Shown: positions 32,783 through 42,285, counted from the stretch's first letter. The stretch is DNA of 64,000 bases from a bacterium (GCA_004562765.1 SFRL01000003.1:71527-135526); one strand, 5' to 3'. Numbers and translations: made by a program. Notes: generated by a model from the sequence alone, not told the origin.

Positions 32783-35700
32783 TCAATGATCATGCTTCCG
32801 CATAATTCTTCCGAAATAGTTTCTATTGTTCCTATATGTTACCTTCCCCTCGTCAATAATTATCTGACGCAGCTTCGTTCTCTCGTCACCCATTTTCTTG
32901 CGTTGCTCATCGCTATAATCTTTCAGATATCGCTCGAAATCATCGAAATATAGCAGCATACCTTCCAGGAACTCCGGATCATCTTTAAACTTTTCCGTTA
33001 TCATTTTCTTCCAACGCTCCTTACCTACATCCGAATCCGGATCCGAATTTGCTAAATTATCATCGTAGCTGTCTAACATCCCCTCCTCAACCGTTTTCTT
33101 ATTCGGATCCTGATTGTTTATCCCGACCGTCCAGTCTTTCTCCTCCTTCAGGAAACGATCGCTATGTTCATCTCTTGCTTTCTTGATGCCTTTTTGCAAC
33201 AGATCCAGACGCTTACCGGTTGCTTCGATCTCCTCATCCGTCAACAGATCCTTCAGCACATAGCGAATAGTCGCACTGTCAAGCTGCTCGATCCGTGTAG
33301 CAAGTCCATCATCCATAAAGGGTATGATCATCTCTAAGGTCTCCGGATCAAACACTCTCAGATCCTTACGATAAGGATTTTTTGCTGATGCCACATCTGT
33401 ATTTGTACCAAAAGCCCCATCATTATCGATCCCCTGAACACCGATAACGGTGCCCTGATCATCGGTTTTATACAGCATATTATTTCTATGGCGATCCACC
33501 TGACCACAAAGTATATCCAACACCTGCAGATTCGTCAGATCTCGTATGAACCCGGAATCGATCTTATTCTCCGTAATTGCATTCTCTACTTCGCCGTATT
33601 CCTTACCTTCTGCCTGATCCATCAGGTTTCCGCGGGTTGTCTGGCCGGTTGCCTGATCCAGTATATCCACCGTCCGGGATTTGGCCACCAGGTTTTCCAG
33701 CCCCAGCAGCTCAGCAATGCGGCTGGTGGCCACATTACGCCTGCTCATATTTGCCATGCCGCCCTCTTCCGTAATGCCGAGCGATATCATCAGACTTTCA
33801 ATGGTGGTCTTCACCTGAGCTGTTCGCTTCTTGCAGTATTCTGCAGCCAGAAGCCCTTCTTCCGAAAAATCTTTATTCTCCAGACTGGCATCACGACTCA
33901 ACGCCTGCAATAATTCTTTATCCTTTTCTGACAAGTTCGGATATTTCTGCAGGGTATCCTGCATCGCAAAATAATGAGGCGCATCATCTCCCTTCTCTTT
34001 TATGATCTCCAGATTAAAACTGTCTTCTTTTTTAAAATACTTGGTGACAGCGCGATCCCCTTCCTGTAATTCGATCTTTATAGTATCAGATGCCGCACCG
34101 CCTTCGGCAGACCCTAATTTTGAATAGTCCTCCACGGTCAGCTGCATCGCTCTGACACCACCAATCACAGACTGCCAGGTTTCCTTCGCCTGCTCATCCG
34201 CTGGCATACTGTAAAATTCAAAGAGTTTTGATCCACAGCCACGCAGATCCTTTTCTGCATAATTCTGAATCAGAAGCACAATGCTTCGACGCGCCTTACC
34301 GTTTTTCGTGCGAGGATTGCGCGCGGTATATTGCTTACATGCATCCAAAAGTTCCTGTAAGGCCGCGCAGGCTGCCTTCAATGTCTCTATATTTTCTGAT
34401 GAGACATGACCAAATCCCTGATCCATGGCCTTTGCCGTTTGTTCCAACGCAACCATTACCCTGTTAAAGTATTTAGAATTCTTCCGCCCGAGACCTCCCT
34501 TTTCGGAATTGGAAAGCTGCTGCTCCAAATTCCGAAAATCTCTCGCCGGATTTCCTTTCGGCTGGTTTGTCTGCACTGCATCCTGCGTTTCTGTTTGCTG
34601 CGCTTCTGTTTGCTGCGTTTCTGTTTGCTGCGTTTGTGTCTGTTGCGTTGTGGGAGCTGCCGGCTGCTCTAAAATCTGTATCCATGTCATATTTTTCTTT
34701 GCCAGTTCCTCATCATTGTTCGCGATCCTAAGCGTCCGCATGTCAAATCGACACATAAACAGCAGCATCCTCGCATATCTGCGACATACCCTTCCAACAG
34801 CAGTCGGTGCGTCTGCGTGTGTCCTTGCGTACTGATCTGACAACTCAGCCACCTCCATATATGCTTTCTTCAGCTTTTCCCAGCTTTTCTTTTGCTTGTC
34901 TTCCGTGATCGTATCACCAAGCACCTTATATAACGCCTCATATTGGGTGATCAAATGCTTATATGCCGGATTGATCGCCCCGCCGCCCAGCCTTTCAGAC
35001 ATCCTTAACTCGTCCAATAACGTTTTTCTCATGGAAGGTCCGGTGGGCCCGGTAGTCTGCTGCTGTTGCTGGGGCGGCTGTTGCTGCCCCTCATTCTGCT
35101 GCGCTGTCTGGTTCTGCTGTTCTGCCTGATCCTGTGACTCTCCCTGATTCTTCGGCACTTCTGTATTTGTTTCCTGTTGCTGCTGTGTTTCTTCGGTGTT
35201 CGTTTGCGCCTGACTCTGCTGATCTTTCTGCACGACCGGTACCGGTGGTACGGGCTGCTGCTGCGTCTGTGCGACCGGCTCCGGAGCTACCGGTGTCTGC
35301 TGCGTCTGTGCGACCGGCTGCGGCGGTACCGGTGTCTGCTGCGTCTGTGCGACCGGCTTCGAAGCTACCGGTGTCTGCTGCGTCTGTGCGACCGGCTTCG
35401 GCGGTACCGGCGGCAATACCTGCTGTGTGACCGGCTTCACACCCGCCGGCGGAAGATCTCCAAAGGGAGATGGAATTACCGGATTTACATCTCTCCCTGC
35501 ACGCATTGTCTCGATCTTAGATTCGCAATCCTTATTCAACGCGTACAGACAGCTCATCAGTTGTTTTGTATTTCCGACATTTTTTGCCTTTCCCCTATTT
35601 ACATACATTCCTCCTACTTTCTCCGCACCGCCTCCGAAAGACGTTAGATTTGTTCTACAAGCCTGTATGAGCACCTGTATTGCCGTCAGTTTCGCTATGA

Positions 35701-37297
35701 TGGCATCCCTGCCCTGCTCATCTCTTCCCTGACCGGAATTGATCATGTCCGTATACTCATCCAACAGATTGCCAAGATTTCTGTAGGGTTTCGGAAACTT
35801 GTCAAACGTGCACCCGCTCGCAGCCTCAAATCCTGCTTTTGAAAATAAGCTCCCCTGCAGACCGTTCGGCCCCTGAAGAACCACATTTTGAGCCCGATTA
35901 TTCTGCATAGCGGCAGGCACAATGGTTTTTCTTCCCATGCCTGCGGTCTGATCACTGCCGCCGGTTTGCACGACCTGTTGTTTCACAGGATCCGTAGTGG
36001 CGACTTCTTTTTCCTCTCTTTTTAATTGATCCTCTTCGCGTTCCAGTTTCTCAACTTCAGCTCCCTGCTGAGGCGTTTCCTTCTTCGGTGCTTCCGGCTG
36101 CGGTGTTACCTTCTTCGGCACTTCCTTTTTTGACGTATCTTTCGTCAACTCCTCCAGTTCTTTCTCTTCATTTACTTTTCCCGGCTTAGGCAGATCACCA
36201 TGCAGTCGATCCGCAGGAGAAGTAACGGGAGCATTTTTTTTGGGATTCAGAACTTCTTCACACTGCCTCTTCAGCATTGTCATCGTACGCGTAAGCCTTG
36301 CCTCTGCAAACTCCTGACCCTCCGCCATGGCAGCCTGATTCTTCTTTTTGTCATCAATATACATATCCGCAAGTGACCAGATCTGCCCTAATGCCATCTG
36401 GCTGTCGTCATTTAGCTGCATCTTTCCTGCCGGACCAAGTGTCAGCTTTTCCAGATACGTATCCAACAGAGGAAGGATATCTCTGTATTTTTCAGGGATC
36501 TGATCCATGCTCAGCCCACTCATAACCATAAACTGCTCTTTCGTCATCACTCCGAAGCCTGCGGTCACCACAATATCATTCATCGATCTACCTGTATATT
36601 TGTTGTCAGCCAGATTCTTTACAGAGAGCTTTGAATCGTTTGCATTTTCCGGCTTTTTGTCCAACAGCTGCTTCCATGTGGATTGCGAGTCGATCATATC
36701 CGGTCTCTGAATCGCCATATTCAGTCTCATCACATCAGATTTGCACAGATGCAGTAGTGCCCTGGCATGTCTTTTGCGGGATTTGCCACTGGAAGTAAAC
36801 GCGGTTTTATGTGTATTCACATACTGATGTGCTGCACTGGCGATCCAGATATAGGTTTTTCTCAGATCGCGCCAGCTAACAAGCATATTCTCTTTCTTAA
36901 CCTGCTCATTCAGCTGTTCATCAAGTTTTTTTAGGCCTTCCTTCATGGCGGTGTAATTCACGTCATCCGGTTCTTTTCCGAATTTGCCTGTGCTTTCCAG
37001 CGTCTGTTTGATCTCATTTCGCACCTGGCTGTTTCCGGTTCCTGCAACCTGCTGATTCGTCACACTCTGAGCAAGCAACGCCTGATCCTTGTCTGCTTCC
37101 GTTGCCTTCTTTGCCTGACCATTCGGCTGTCCCACAGCTCCTGTCTGCACGCTCTGCCGGCCAATGACATCCAGCGCATCTTCCTCTTTTTCCTCTTTTT
37201 TTAATTGATCCTCTTCGCGTTCCAGTGTCCCAACTTCCTCTCCCGGCTGCGCATTCGTCAGGTTATCCTGAACTACAACTGTATCATGTCCAACCAT
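32783..37297 (-). CDS. Giant modular kinase-fold protein, candidate CIS effector 2
   Basis: A 1504-aa protein. It has a leader with LEREEDQLKKEEKE (about residue 24), then module A (THKTAFTSSGKSRKRHARAL, LHLCKSDVMRLNMAIQRPD). A second copy of the leader (LEREEDQLKREEKE, about residue 413) follows, then a glutamine- and proline-rich linker with four 13-residue PVAQTQQTPV units. Next are a second module A (THADAPTAVGRVCRRYARML), a TQQTE-repeat linker, module B (SEKGGLGRKNSKYF) and a kinase-like domain: Lys1086 in TKYFKKED, Asp1268 and Asn1273 in GQVDRHRNNMLY, and Asp1291/Asp1293 in GIDNDGAFG. It looks like a fusion of effector units. It lies 12 bp after the AAA+ gene. Cargo status is inference. 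Confidence 0.65.
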   Translation of the reverse strand: MVGHDTVVVQDNLTNAQPGEEVGTLEREEDQLKKEEKEEDALDVIGRQSVQTGAVGQPNGQAKKATEADKDQALLAQSVTNQQVAGTGNSQVRNEIKQTLESTGKFGKEPDDVNYTAMKEGLKKLDEQLNEQVKKENMLVSWRDLRKTYIWIASAAHQYVNTHKTAFTSSGKSRKRHARALLHLCKSDVMRLNMAIQRPDMIDSQSTWKQLLDKKPENANDSKLSVKNLADNKYTGRSMNDIVVTAGFGVMTKEQFMVMSGLSMDQIPEKYRDILPLLDTYLEKLTLGPAGKMQLNDDSQMALGQIWSLADMYIDDKKKNQAAMAEGQEFAEARLTRTMTMLKRQCEEVLNPKKNAPVTSPADRLHGDLPKPGKVNEEKELEELTKDTSKKEVPKKVTPQPEAPKKETPQQGAEVEKLEREEDQLKREEKEVATTDPVKQQVVQTGGSDQTAGMGRKTIVPAAMQNNRAQNVVLQGPNGLQGSLFSKAGFEAASGCTFDKFPKPYRNLGNLLDEYTDMINSGQGRDEQGRDAIIAKLTAIQVLIQACRTNLTSFGGGAEKVGGMYVNRGKAKNVGNTKQLMSCLYALNKDCESKIETMRAGRDVNPVIPSPFGDLPPAGVKPVTQQVLPPVPPKPVAQTQQTPVASKPVAQTQQTPVPPQPVAQTQQTPVAPEPVAQTQQQPVPPVPVVQKDQQSQAQTNTEETQQQQETNTEVPKNQGESQDQAEQQNQTAQQNEGQQQPPQQQQQTTGPTGPSMRKTLLDELRMSERLGGGAINPAYKHLITQYEALYKVLGDTITEDKQKKSWEKLKKAYMEVAELSDQYARTHADAPTAVGRVCRRYARMLLFMCRFDMRTLRIANNDEELAKKNMTWIQILEQPAAPTTQQTQTQQTETQQTEAQQTETQDAVQTNQPKGNPARDFRNLEQQLSNSEKGGLGRKNSKYFNRVMVALEQTAKAMDQGFGHVSSENIETLKAACAALQELLDACKQYTARNPRTKNGKARRSIVLLIQNYAEKDLRGCGSKLFEFYSMPADEQAKETWQSVIGGVRAMQLTVEDYSKLGSAEGGAASDTIKIELQEGDRAVTKYFKKEDSFNLEIIKEKGDDAPHYFAMQDTLQKYPNLSEKDKELLQALSRDASLENKDFSEEGLLAAEYCKKRTAQVKTTIESLMISLGITEEGGMANMSRRNVATSRIAELLGLENLVAKSRTVDILDQATGQTTRGNLMDQAEGKEYGEVENAITENKIDSGFIRDLTNLQVLDILCGQVDRHRNNMLYKTDDQGTVIGVQGIDNDGAFGTNTDVASAKNPYRKDLRVFDPETLEMIIPFMDDGLATRIEQLDSATIRYVLKDLLTDEEIEATGKRLDLLQKGIKKARDEHSDRFLKEEKDWTVGINNQDPNKKTVEEGMLDSYDDNLANSDPDSDVGKERWKKMITEKFKDDPEFLEGMLLYFDDFERYLKDYSDEQRKKMGDERTKLRQIIIDEGKVTYRNNRNYFGRIMRKHDH
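34577..34660 (-). repeat. 15-bp coding repeats (TQQTE linker)
   Basis: Four to five direct copies of a 15-bp unit encode TQQT(E/Q) repeats that link the second module A to module B of the 1504-aa protein. This is low-complexity and in frame. Confidence 0.75.
35250..35412 (-). repeat. 39-bp coding repeats (PVAQTQQTPV linker)
   Basis: Four direct copies of a 39-bp unit encode the 13-residue proline/glutamine repeat of the 1504-aa protein. Copies differ by a few bases only, so length variation between strains is expected. Confidence 0.8.
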
Positions 37298-37309
37298 TCT
37301 ACGTTCCTC

Positions 37310-39433
37310 CTACACTCTGGCATATATCATATATTGTCCCAAACTGGAACGGTTCAAAAATTCACCGATCTTTTCATATTCCATCTGTATCGCCGGGATC
37401 AGTTCTGCCGGCGTGATCACGATCTCGTCCGTATCCTCGGATGCCGCCATATATGCGGCGTTATACAGTATGGACTTGATGTTGCTGCCGCTCAGTTCCA
37501 GATTGTCTGCAAAGAATTCCAGATCGATCGACGGATCGATCTTCACATGTTCCGGCAGGATCGTCTGCCAGAGCTTTAGGATCGTTTCCTTATCCGGAAG
37601 TTCAAAATTGATACTATAAGTAAGCCTTCGCATCACGGCGGGATCAAAGTTCTTCATCAGATTGGTCGCAAGGATCGCAACCCCGGGATATTCCTCCATC
37701 TTCTGAAGCAGGAAGGAAACCTCTGCATTGGCATGCTTATCGTTCGTTCCACTGATCTCTGTACGCTGGGAAAAGATCGAGTCAGCCTCGTCAAAAAACA
37801 GGATGATATTTCCCTTTTTCGCCTCATCAAAGACCTTGCCCAGATTTTTTTCCGTCTCACCGATATATTTGCTGACCAGCTGGCTGATATCCACGCGGTA
37901 GAGCTCCATGCCCAGCTCCTTTGCCAACACCTGGGCACACATCGTCTTTCCCGTACCGGGCTTACCGTAAAATAAGACGGTTACACCCTTTCCGTATGCC
38001 AGCTTCTTGTTCAGGCCGCAGCGCTCGCCCACCTGATATTTGAGGTTGACACGCTTCATGACAAGCTCAAGAGTTCTTCTGACCGGCTCCTTCAGCTCGA
38101 TATCATTCCATCCAAACACCGCAGGCACTCTGCTGGCAAGCCCTTCAAAATTAATGCTTCCTGATGAGAATACCGCCTGCTCCAGATGGCCCTTTTCGAT
38201 GTGCTCTGCGCCTTCCATCTGTCTGTACAATTCTGCCTGTTCCATGACTCTTCGGATCATACCTGCATTCAGGGAATACTTTGATGCCAGATGGTCTGCT
38301 TTATCCAACCGCGCATGGGGATATTCTCCCAAGACCCCCTGCCACACGGCTTTTTTCAAGGAAATGTCTTCACCGATCGGAATATCAGCAAAGGGGATCT
38401 CCATATGTCTGGCATCCTCTTCCGACATCGAACCAAAGACCATTTCGTTCTCTTTCAAAAGTTCTCGCAGCAGTTCACGCATCCGGGCATTCATCCGTGC
38501 ATCCGCTGCCTTTCCTGATTCTGAAGAATCCTCCACGTACACGATCGGTCGCTCCAGATAACACTCCGTCCGAAGCTCTGTGAGTACCGTATCAAACAGA
38601 TCTCCGCCTGCTGTATTCAGCGCATCCAGCCGGATCACAAGGAGCTTTCTTCCCAGCTGCTGCGCCACCTTCGAGAGCAGTGATTTTTTGCCGCTGTAAA
38701 TACCTCCCTTTAATCTGACAAAGCATCCGGATGCAGTGATCGAACCTTCCGCCTGTGCAGCTTCGTGGAAGAGACCCAGGATCTGCTCCAGATAGCCTTC
38801 GATCCCATAGAGCACATCCGTATTTTCGTAATATCTATAATAACGGCGATAGATGCCCTGATCCACGGGCATGGATCTGCTCCGTCTGATGAGCATCTCC
38901 TTAAGCCCGATCTCCGTCCCAAAGAACACCTCACCCCGTGGCTTCATGAGACAGTATCTGCCAAAATTACAGGTGTCCGTGAGCAGCTGTAAATACTCAC
39001 CGGATGTGATCTCTACCGCATAGCGCATCAGATCCAGGTAAAATGCACATGTGGTCTTTGACTCGTTCCGAAGCTGCAGATATTTCCGGTATCCGCGATA
39101 ACAGCTGGCGGACAGCTGCGGCATCAAAAGAAGCCAAAACAGCAGTTTCTCCTTTCGCCCAAGCTTTAACATTCTCAGCATGCCAACGATAGGAATCTCA
39201 TCCGAACTTACTTCTTCGCGCGCATCGATCCAATCCATGATCGCACGGATCTGTTCATGCGCTTCATCCAGCGACGGATCCGGCAATGCCTCTGCCGTAA
39301 TGTCAAAATCATCGGTTCCGAACTCCTCATTCAGCACATAGTCGAACAGGTAATCAAGCAATCCCTCGTATTCCTGCAGTACTTCCTCATTGTTCAAAAA
39401 CGGGCGTCCCTCGTCATAAGCATTTAAATACAT
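37310..39433 (-). CDS. Two-domain AAA+ ATPase of the eCIS type (Afp15/Pvc15-like)
   Basis: A 707-aa protein. The first ATPase domain (about 210-400) is degenerate, with LKGGIYSGKKSLL as a worn P-loop. The second (about 435-680) is complete: Walker A FYGKPGTGKTMCA (490-497), the pore-like KYIGETEKN, Walker B ILFFDEADSIF, sensor LATN (588-591) and arginine finger MRRLT. This N-degenerate, C-active layout is that of the AAA+ protein universal to eCIS clusters, needed for assembly or cargo loading. It heads the locus holding the candidate effectors, 20 kb from the structural operon, under the shared 37-bp element. Confidence 0.88.
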   Translation of the reverse strand: MYLNAYDEGRPFLNNEEVLQEYEGLLDYLFDYVLNEEFGTDDFDITAEALPDPSLDEAHEQIRAIMDWIDAREEVSSDEIPIVGMLRMLKLGRKEKLLFWLLLMPQLSASCYRGYRKYLQLRNESKTTCAFYLDLMRYAVEITSGEYLQLLTDTCNFGRYCLMKPRGEVFFGTEIGLKEMLIRRSRSMPVDQGIYRRYYRYYENTDVLYGIEGYLEQILGLFHEAAQAEGSITASGCFVRLKGGIYSGKKSLLSKVAQQLGRKLLVIRLDALNTAGGDLFDTVLTELRTECYLERPIVYVEDSSESGKAADARMNARMRELLRELLKENEMVFGSMSEEDARHMEIPFADIPIGEDISLKKAVWQGVLGEYPHARLDKADHLASKYSLNAGMIRRVMEQAELYRQMEGAEHIEKGHLEQAVFSSGSINFEGLASRVPAVFGWNDIELKEPVRRTLELVMKRVNLKYQVGERCGLNKKLAYGKGVTVLFYGKPGTGKTMCAQVLAKELGMELYRVDISQLVSKYIGETEKNLGKVFDEAKKGNIILFFDEADSIFSQRTEISGTNDKHANAEVSFLLQKMEEYPGVAILATNLMKNFDPAVMRRLTYSINFELPDKETILKLWQTILPEHVKIDPSIDLEFFADNLELSGSNIKSILYNAAYMAASEDTDEIVITPAELIPAIQMEYEKIGEFLNRSSLGQYMIYARV

Positions 39434-39478
39434 CTTTCATTCCTCACTATTGTAAATAGGCCAAACTCTTCCAAATAA

Positions 39479-39508
39479 ATTATGCAGGGTTTTTGCAAGA
39501 AATGTCAA
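39479..39508 (-). promoter_or_regulatory. Promoter of the AAA+/effector operon
   Basis: Minus strand: -35 TTGACA at 39503-39508 (perfect), 18-bp spacer, -10 CATAAT at 39479-39484. The shared element begins 11 bp upstream of the -35. Confidence 0.7.
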
Positions 39509-39519
39509 TACAAATGGCT

Positions 39520-39556
39520 CAAAACGACATAAAATGAGCTTAAATGGACAAAAAAG
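39520..39556 (-). promoter_or_regulatory. Shared 37-bp bipartite element, copy 2 (AAA+/effector operon)
   Basis: Plus strand CAAAACGACAT, 10 bp, TAAATGGACAAAAAAG. It differs from copy 1 at one base in the two conserved blocks, with an unrelated spacer of the same length. There are 35 bp between it and the -10 hexamer, against 34 bp for copy 1. Confidence 0.65.
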
Positions 39557-39579
39557 GCACCGTTTCCGGTGCCTTTTTT
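39550..39579 (-). terminator. Terminator of asd
   Basis: Stem GGCACCG/CGGTGCC with a 4-nt loop is flanked by A6 and T6, so it can act in both directions. The minus-strand T-tract overlaps the shared 37-bp element. Confidence 0.92.
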
Positions 39580-39586
39580 AATACTG

Positions 39587-40672
39587 TTATTTCTTTGTGA
39601 TATATCCCTGGGCCTTTAAGGTCTCTGCACAGAGTACCGCGCCGCCCGCTGCGCCGCGCAAGGTGTTGTGTGACAGTCCGATGAACTTCCAGTCGTAAAC
39701 GGTGTCCTCTCTCAGACGACCAACGCTGACGCCCATGCCGTTCTCATAATCCACATCCAGTGTTACCTGAGGACGGTTGTCCTCCTCCAGATACTGGATG
39801 AACTGCTTCGGTGCGCTGGGCAGATCCAGCTCCTGCGGAAGTCCCTTGAATGCGCGAAGCTTTTCGATCAGCTGCTCCTTCGTGGGTTTCTTTTTGAATT
39901 TTACAAATACGGCTGCAGTATGACCGTTTAATACAGGAACACGGATGCACTGGCAGGTGATGACCGGAGAGGTGGCAGGTACGATCTCGCCATCCTTTAC
40001 CTCGCCCCATACACGTAAGGGCTCCTTCTCACTCTTTTCTTCCTCGCCGCCGATGTACGGAATGATGTTTCCTTCCATCTCGGGCCAGTCCTTGAAGGTC
40101 TTTCCTGCGCCGGAGATCGCCTGATAAGTAGTAGCAACCACTTCATAGGGCTCAAACTCCTTCCATGCAGTCAGAACCGGTGTGTAGCTTTGGATGGAGC
40201 AGTTCGGTTTTACTGCGATAAATCCGCGGGTGGTGCCCAGTCTCTTCTTCTGTGACTCGATGACTGCAAAGTGCTCTGCGTTGATCTCCGGGATAACCAT
40301 GGGTACATCCGGTGTCCAGCGGTGTGCGCTGTTGTTGGATACAACGGGAGTCTCTGTCTTTGCATAAGCCTCCTCGATGGCCTTGATCTCATCCTTTGTC
40401 ATATCTACGGCACTGAATACAAAGTCAACCTCGGATGCAACTGCCTCCACTTCGTTGACATTTTTTACAATGATATTTTTTACAGCCTCAGGCATGGGTG
40501 TGGTCATCTTCCAGCGTCCGCCCACTGCCTGCTCATAAGTCTGTCCGGCACTGCGGGGGCTGGCTGCGATGGTGGTCACCTCAAACCAGGGGTGGTTCTC
40601 CAATATTGAAATGAACCGCTGTCCTACCATTCCGGTTCCGCCTAAAATACCGACTCTTAATTTCTCACTCAT
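39587..40672 (-). CDS. asd: Aspartate-semialdehyde dehydrogenase
   Basis: A 361-aa protein that makes aspartate semialdehyde from aspartyl phosphate with NADPH, on the way to lysine, diaminopimelate, threonine and methionine. The N-terminal GILGGTGMVGQRF nucleotide loop, the active-site cysteine in KPNCSIQSYTPVL and the late HNTLRGAAGGAVLCAE are visible. Sequence and length fit the archaeal/fungal-type branch also common in Clostridia. ATG follows GGAGA. A structured leader precedes it. Confidence 0.93.
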   Translation of the reverse strand: MSEKLRVGILGGTGMVGQRFISILENHPWFEVTTIAASPRSAGQTYEQAVGGRWKMTTPMPEAVKNIIVKNVNEVEAVASEVDFVFSAVDMTKDEIKAIEEAYAKTETPVVSNNSAHRWTPDVPMVIPEINAEHFAVIESQKKRLGTTRGFIAVKPNCSIQSYTPVLTAWKEFEPYEVVATTYQAISGAGKTFKDWPEMEGNIIPYIGGEEEKSEKEPLRVWGEVKDGEIVPATSPVITCQCIRVPVLNGHTAAVFVKFKKKPTKEQLIEKLRAFKGLPQELDLPSAPKQFIQYLEEDNRPQVTLDVDYENGMGVSVGRLREDTVYDWKFIGLSHNTLRGAAGGAVLCAETLKAQGYITKK

Positions 40673-40814
40673 TTCTCGCTAATCTCCTTTTATGATATAT
40701 CTGTCTTTTCGCCGGGTATTGCTCTTTTGCTTCGCACACCCGGTTTTATTTGTCCGTCTCACGCGGACATCTGTTTTTCCTGTATATACTAATACAATCT
40801 GCACAAAAATGCAA
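40673..40814 (-). promoter_or_regulatory. asd promoter and structured leader
   Basis: Promoter candidate on the minus strand: TTGCAT (40809-40814), 17 bp, TAGTAT (40786-40791). The leader of about 110 nt has a GTCCG/CGGAC hairpin (40752-40768) and a CCGGGT/ACCCGG hairpin (40712-40743) with a 20-nt loop. No T-tract precedes the ribosome site. It is too short for a lysine riboswitch, and none of its conserved core was recognised. Confidence 0.5.
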
Positions 40815-40875
40815 CACCTTTTTTATAGAATTTGCTACCCGACCGTTCGATACCTTCACAGTAGCGGCGCAAATC

Positions 40876-42285
40876 CTATCTGATCAGGTATTCGTCATCG
40901 ATCATCCATTCCTCGTCCAGATACGCACGCTCCTGCTCAATGACCTTCTTCATGGCTTCCTGTCCCGGTGCTCCGATGGTCAGACGTTTGCTGACACAGG
41001 TCTCCATAGAGATTGCATCGTAAATATCCTCCTCAAAAACAGGACTGATCGCCTTCAGCTCATCCAGCGAAAGCTCGTCGATCGCCTTGTTCTGATCGAT
41101 ACAATAGAGTACCAGCTGTCCGATGATGCCGTGGGCATCGCGGAAGGGAACCCCGTGGTTCACCAGATAATCCGCTGCGTCTGTAGCATTTGTAAAACCG
41201 CCGTTTGCAGAGGCATACATGCGTTCTTTATTAAATTTCATCGTGGCGAGCATGCCGTTGAACAGTGCAATACAGCCCTTTACGGTATCCATTGCATCAA
41301 AGGACAGCTCCTTGTCCTCCTGCATGTCTTTGTTGTATGCAAGGGGAATGCCCTTCATCGTCGTGAGCAGGCTCATGAGGGCACCGTACACGCGGCCGGT
41401 CTTGCCACGAACCAGCTCTGCGATATCCGGGTTCTTCTTTTGGGGCATAATGGAGCTTCCGGTGCTGTAGGCATCGTCAATCTCCACAAACTGATACTCG
41501 TTGGAATTCCAGATGATGATCTCCTCTGAAAAACGTGACAGATGCATCATGATCGTAGAGGCTGCTGACAGAAACTCGATCAGGTAATCACGATCGGACA
41601 CGCCGTCCATGCTGTTTAAGGTCGGTCCGTAAAAGCCCATCAGTTCTGCGGTCATCTCGCGGTCCAGAGGATACGTCGTTCCGGCAAGGGCTCCGGAACC
41701 CAGCGGACAGTAATTCATGCGCACATAGATGTCGTGCAGGCGACTGCGGTCGCGTTTGAACATTTCAAAATAAGCGCCCATATGATGTGCCAGCGTGATG
41801 GGCTGCGCCTTCTGCAAATGCGTAAAGCCCGGCATGATCGTGTCGACGTTTTCCTCCATGATCTTTAAGATCGTCTCCAGCAGTTCCTTTAACAGATCAT
41901 CCGTCTCCAGCACCTGCAGACGTGTATACAATCTCATATCCAGCGCCACCTGATCATTACGGCTGCGCCCGGTATGTAATTTTTTACCTACATCCCCGAG
42001 GCGGTCGATCAGTGTCGCCTCCACGAAGCTGTGGATATCCTCGTACTCATCCGTAATCTCCAGAACGCCGTTCTCCACATCTGCGCGGATGCCGCACAGG
42101 CAGTCCACGATCTGATCGGATTCCTCCTTTGTGAGAATGCCCTGTTTTCCCAGCATAATGACATGGGCAATGCTGCCCTCAATATCCTGTTTATAAAATT
42201 TCTGATCAAATCCGATGGACGCGTTAAAATTGTAGACCAGCTTGTCTGTCTCTTTTGTAAAGCGTCCGCCCCATAATTGTGCCAT
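40876..42285 (-). CDS. argH: Argininosuccinate lyase
   Basis: A 469-aa protein that cleaves argininosuccinate to arginine and fumarate. The fumarase/lyase signature GSSIMPQKKNPD, the early LWGGRFTKETD and TGRSRNDQVALDMRLY are all intact. argG is not adjacent; the arginine regulator ArgR is encoded 12 kb away. It starts 34 bp after queH ends, so the two may share a transcript. Confidence 0.96.
   Translation of the reverse strand: MAQLWGGRFTKETDKLVYNFNASIGFDQKFYKQDIEGSIAHVIMLGKQGILTKEESDQIVDCLCGIRADVENGVLEITDEYEDIHSFVEATLIDRLGDVGKKLHTGRSRNDQVALDMRLYTRLQVLETDDLLKELLETILKIMEENVDTIMPGFTHLQKAQPITLAHHMGAYFEMFKRDRSRLHDIYVRMNYCPLGSGALAGTTYPLDREMTAELMGFYGPTLNSMDGVSDRDYLIEFLSAASTIMMHLSRFSEEIIIWNSNEYQFVEIDDAYSTGSSIMPQKKNPDIAELVRGKTGRVYGALMSLLTTMKGIPLAYNKDMQEDKELSFDAMDTVKGCIALFNGMLATMKFNKERMYASANGGFTNATDAADYLVNHGVPFRDAHGIIGQLVLYCIDQNKAIDELSLDELKAISPVFEEDIYDAISMETCVSKRLTIGAPGQEAMKKVIEQERAYLDEEWMIDDEYLIR

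Noticed and set aside
34228..35732. Plus-strand ORFs rich in Cys, Leu and Val opposite the 1504-aa gene
   Set aside because: Shadows of the Q/P-rich linkers; no independent start signals and no recognisable domain.
40673..40814. Lysine riboswitch before asd
   Set aside because: The leader is only about 110 nt and has two simple hairpins without the conserved lysine-riboswitch core.
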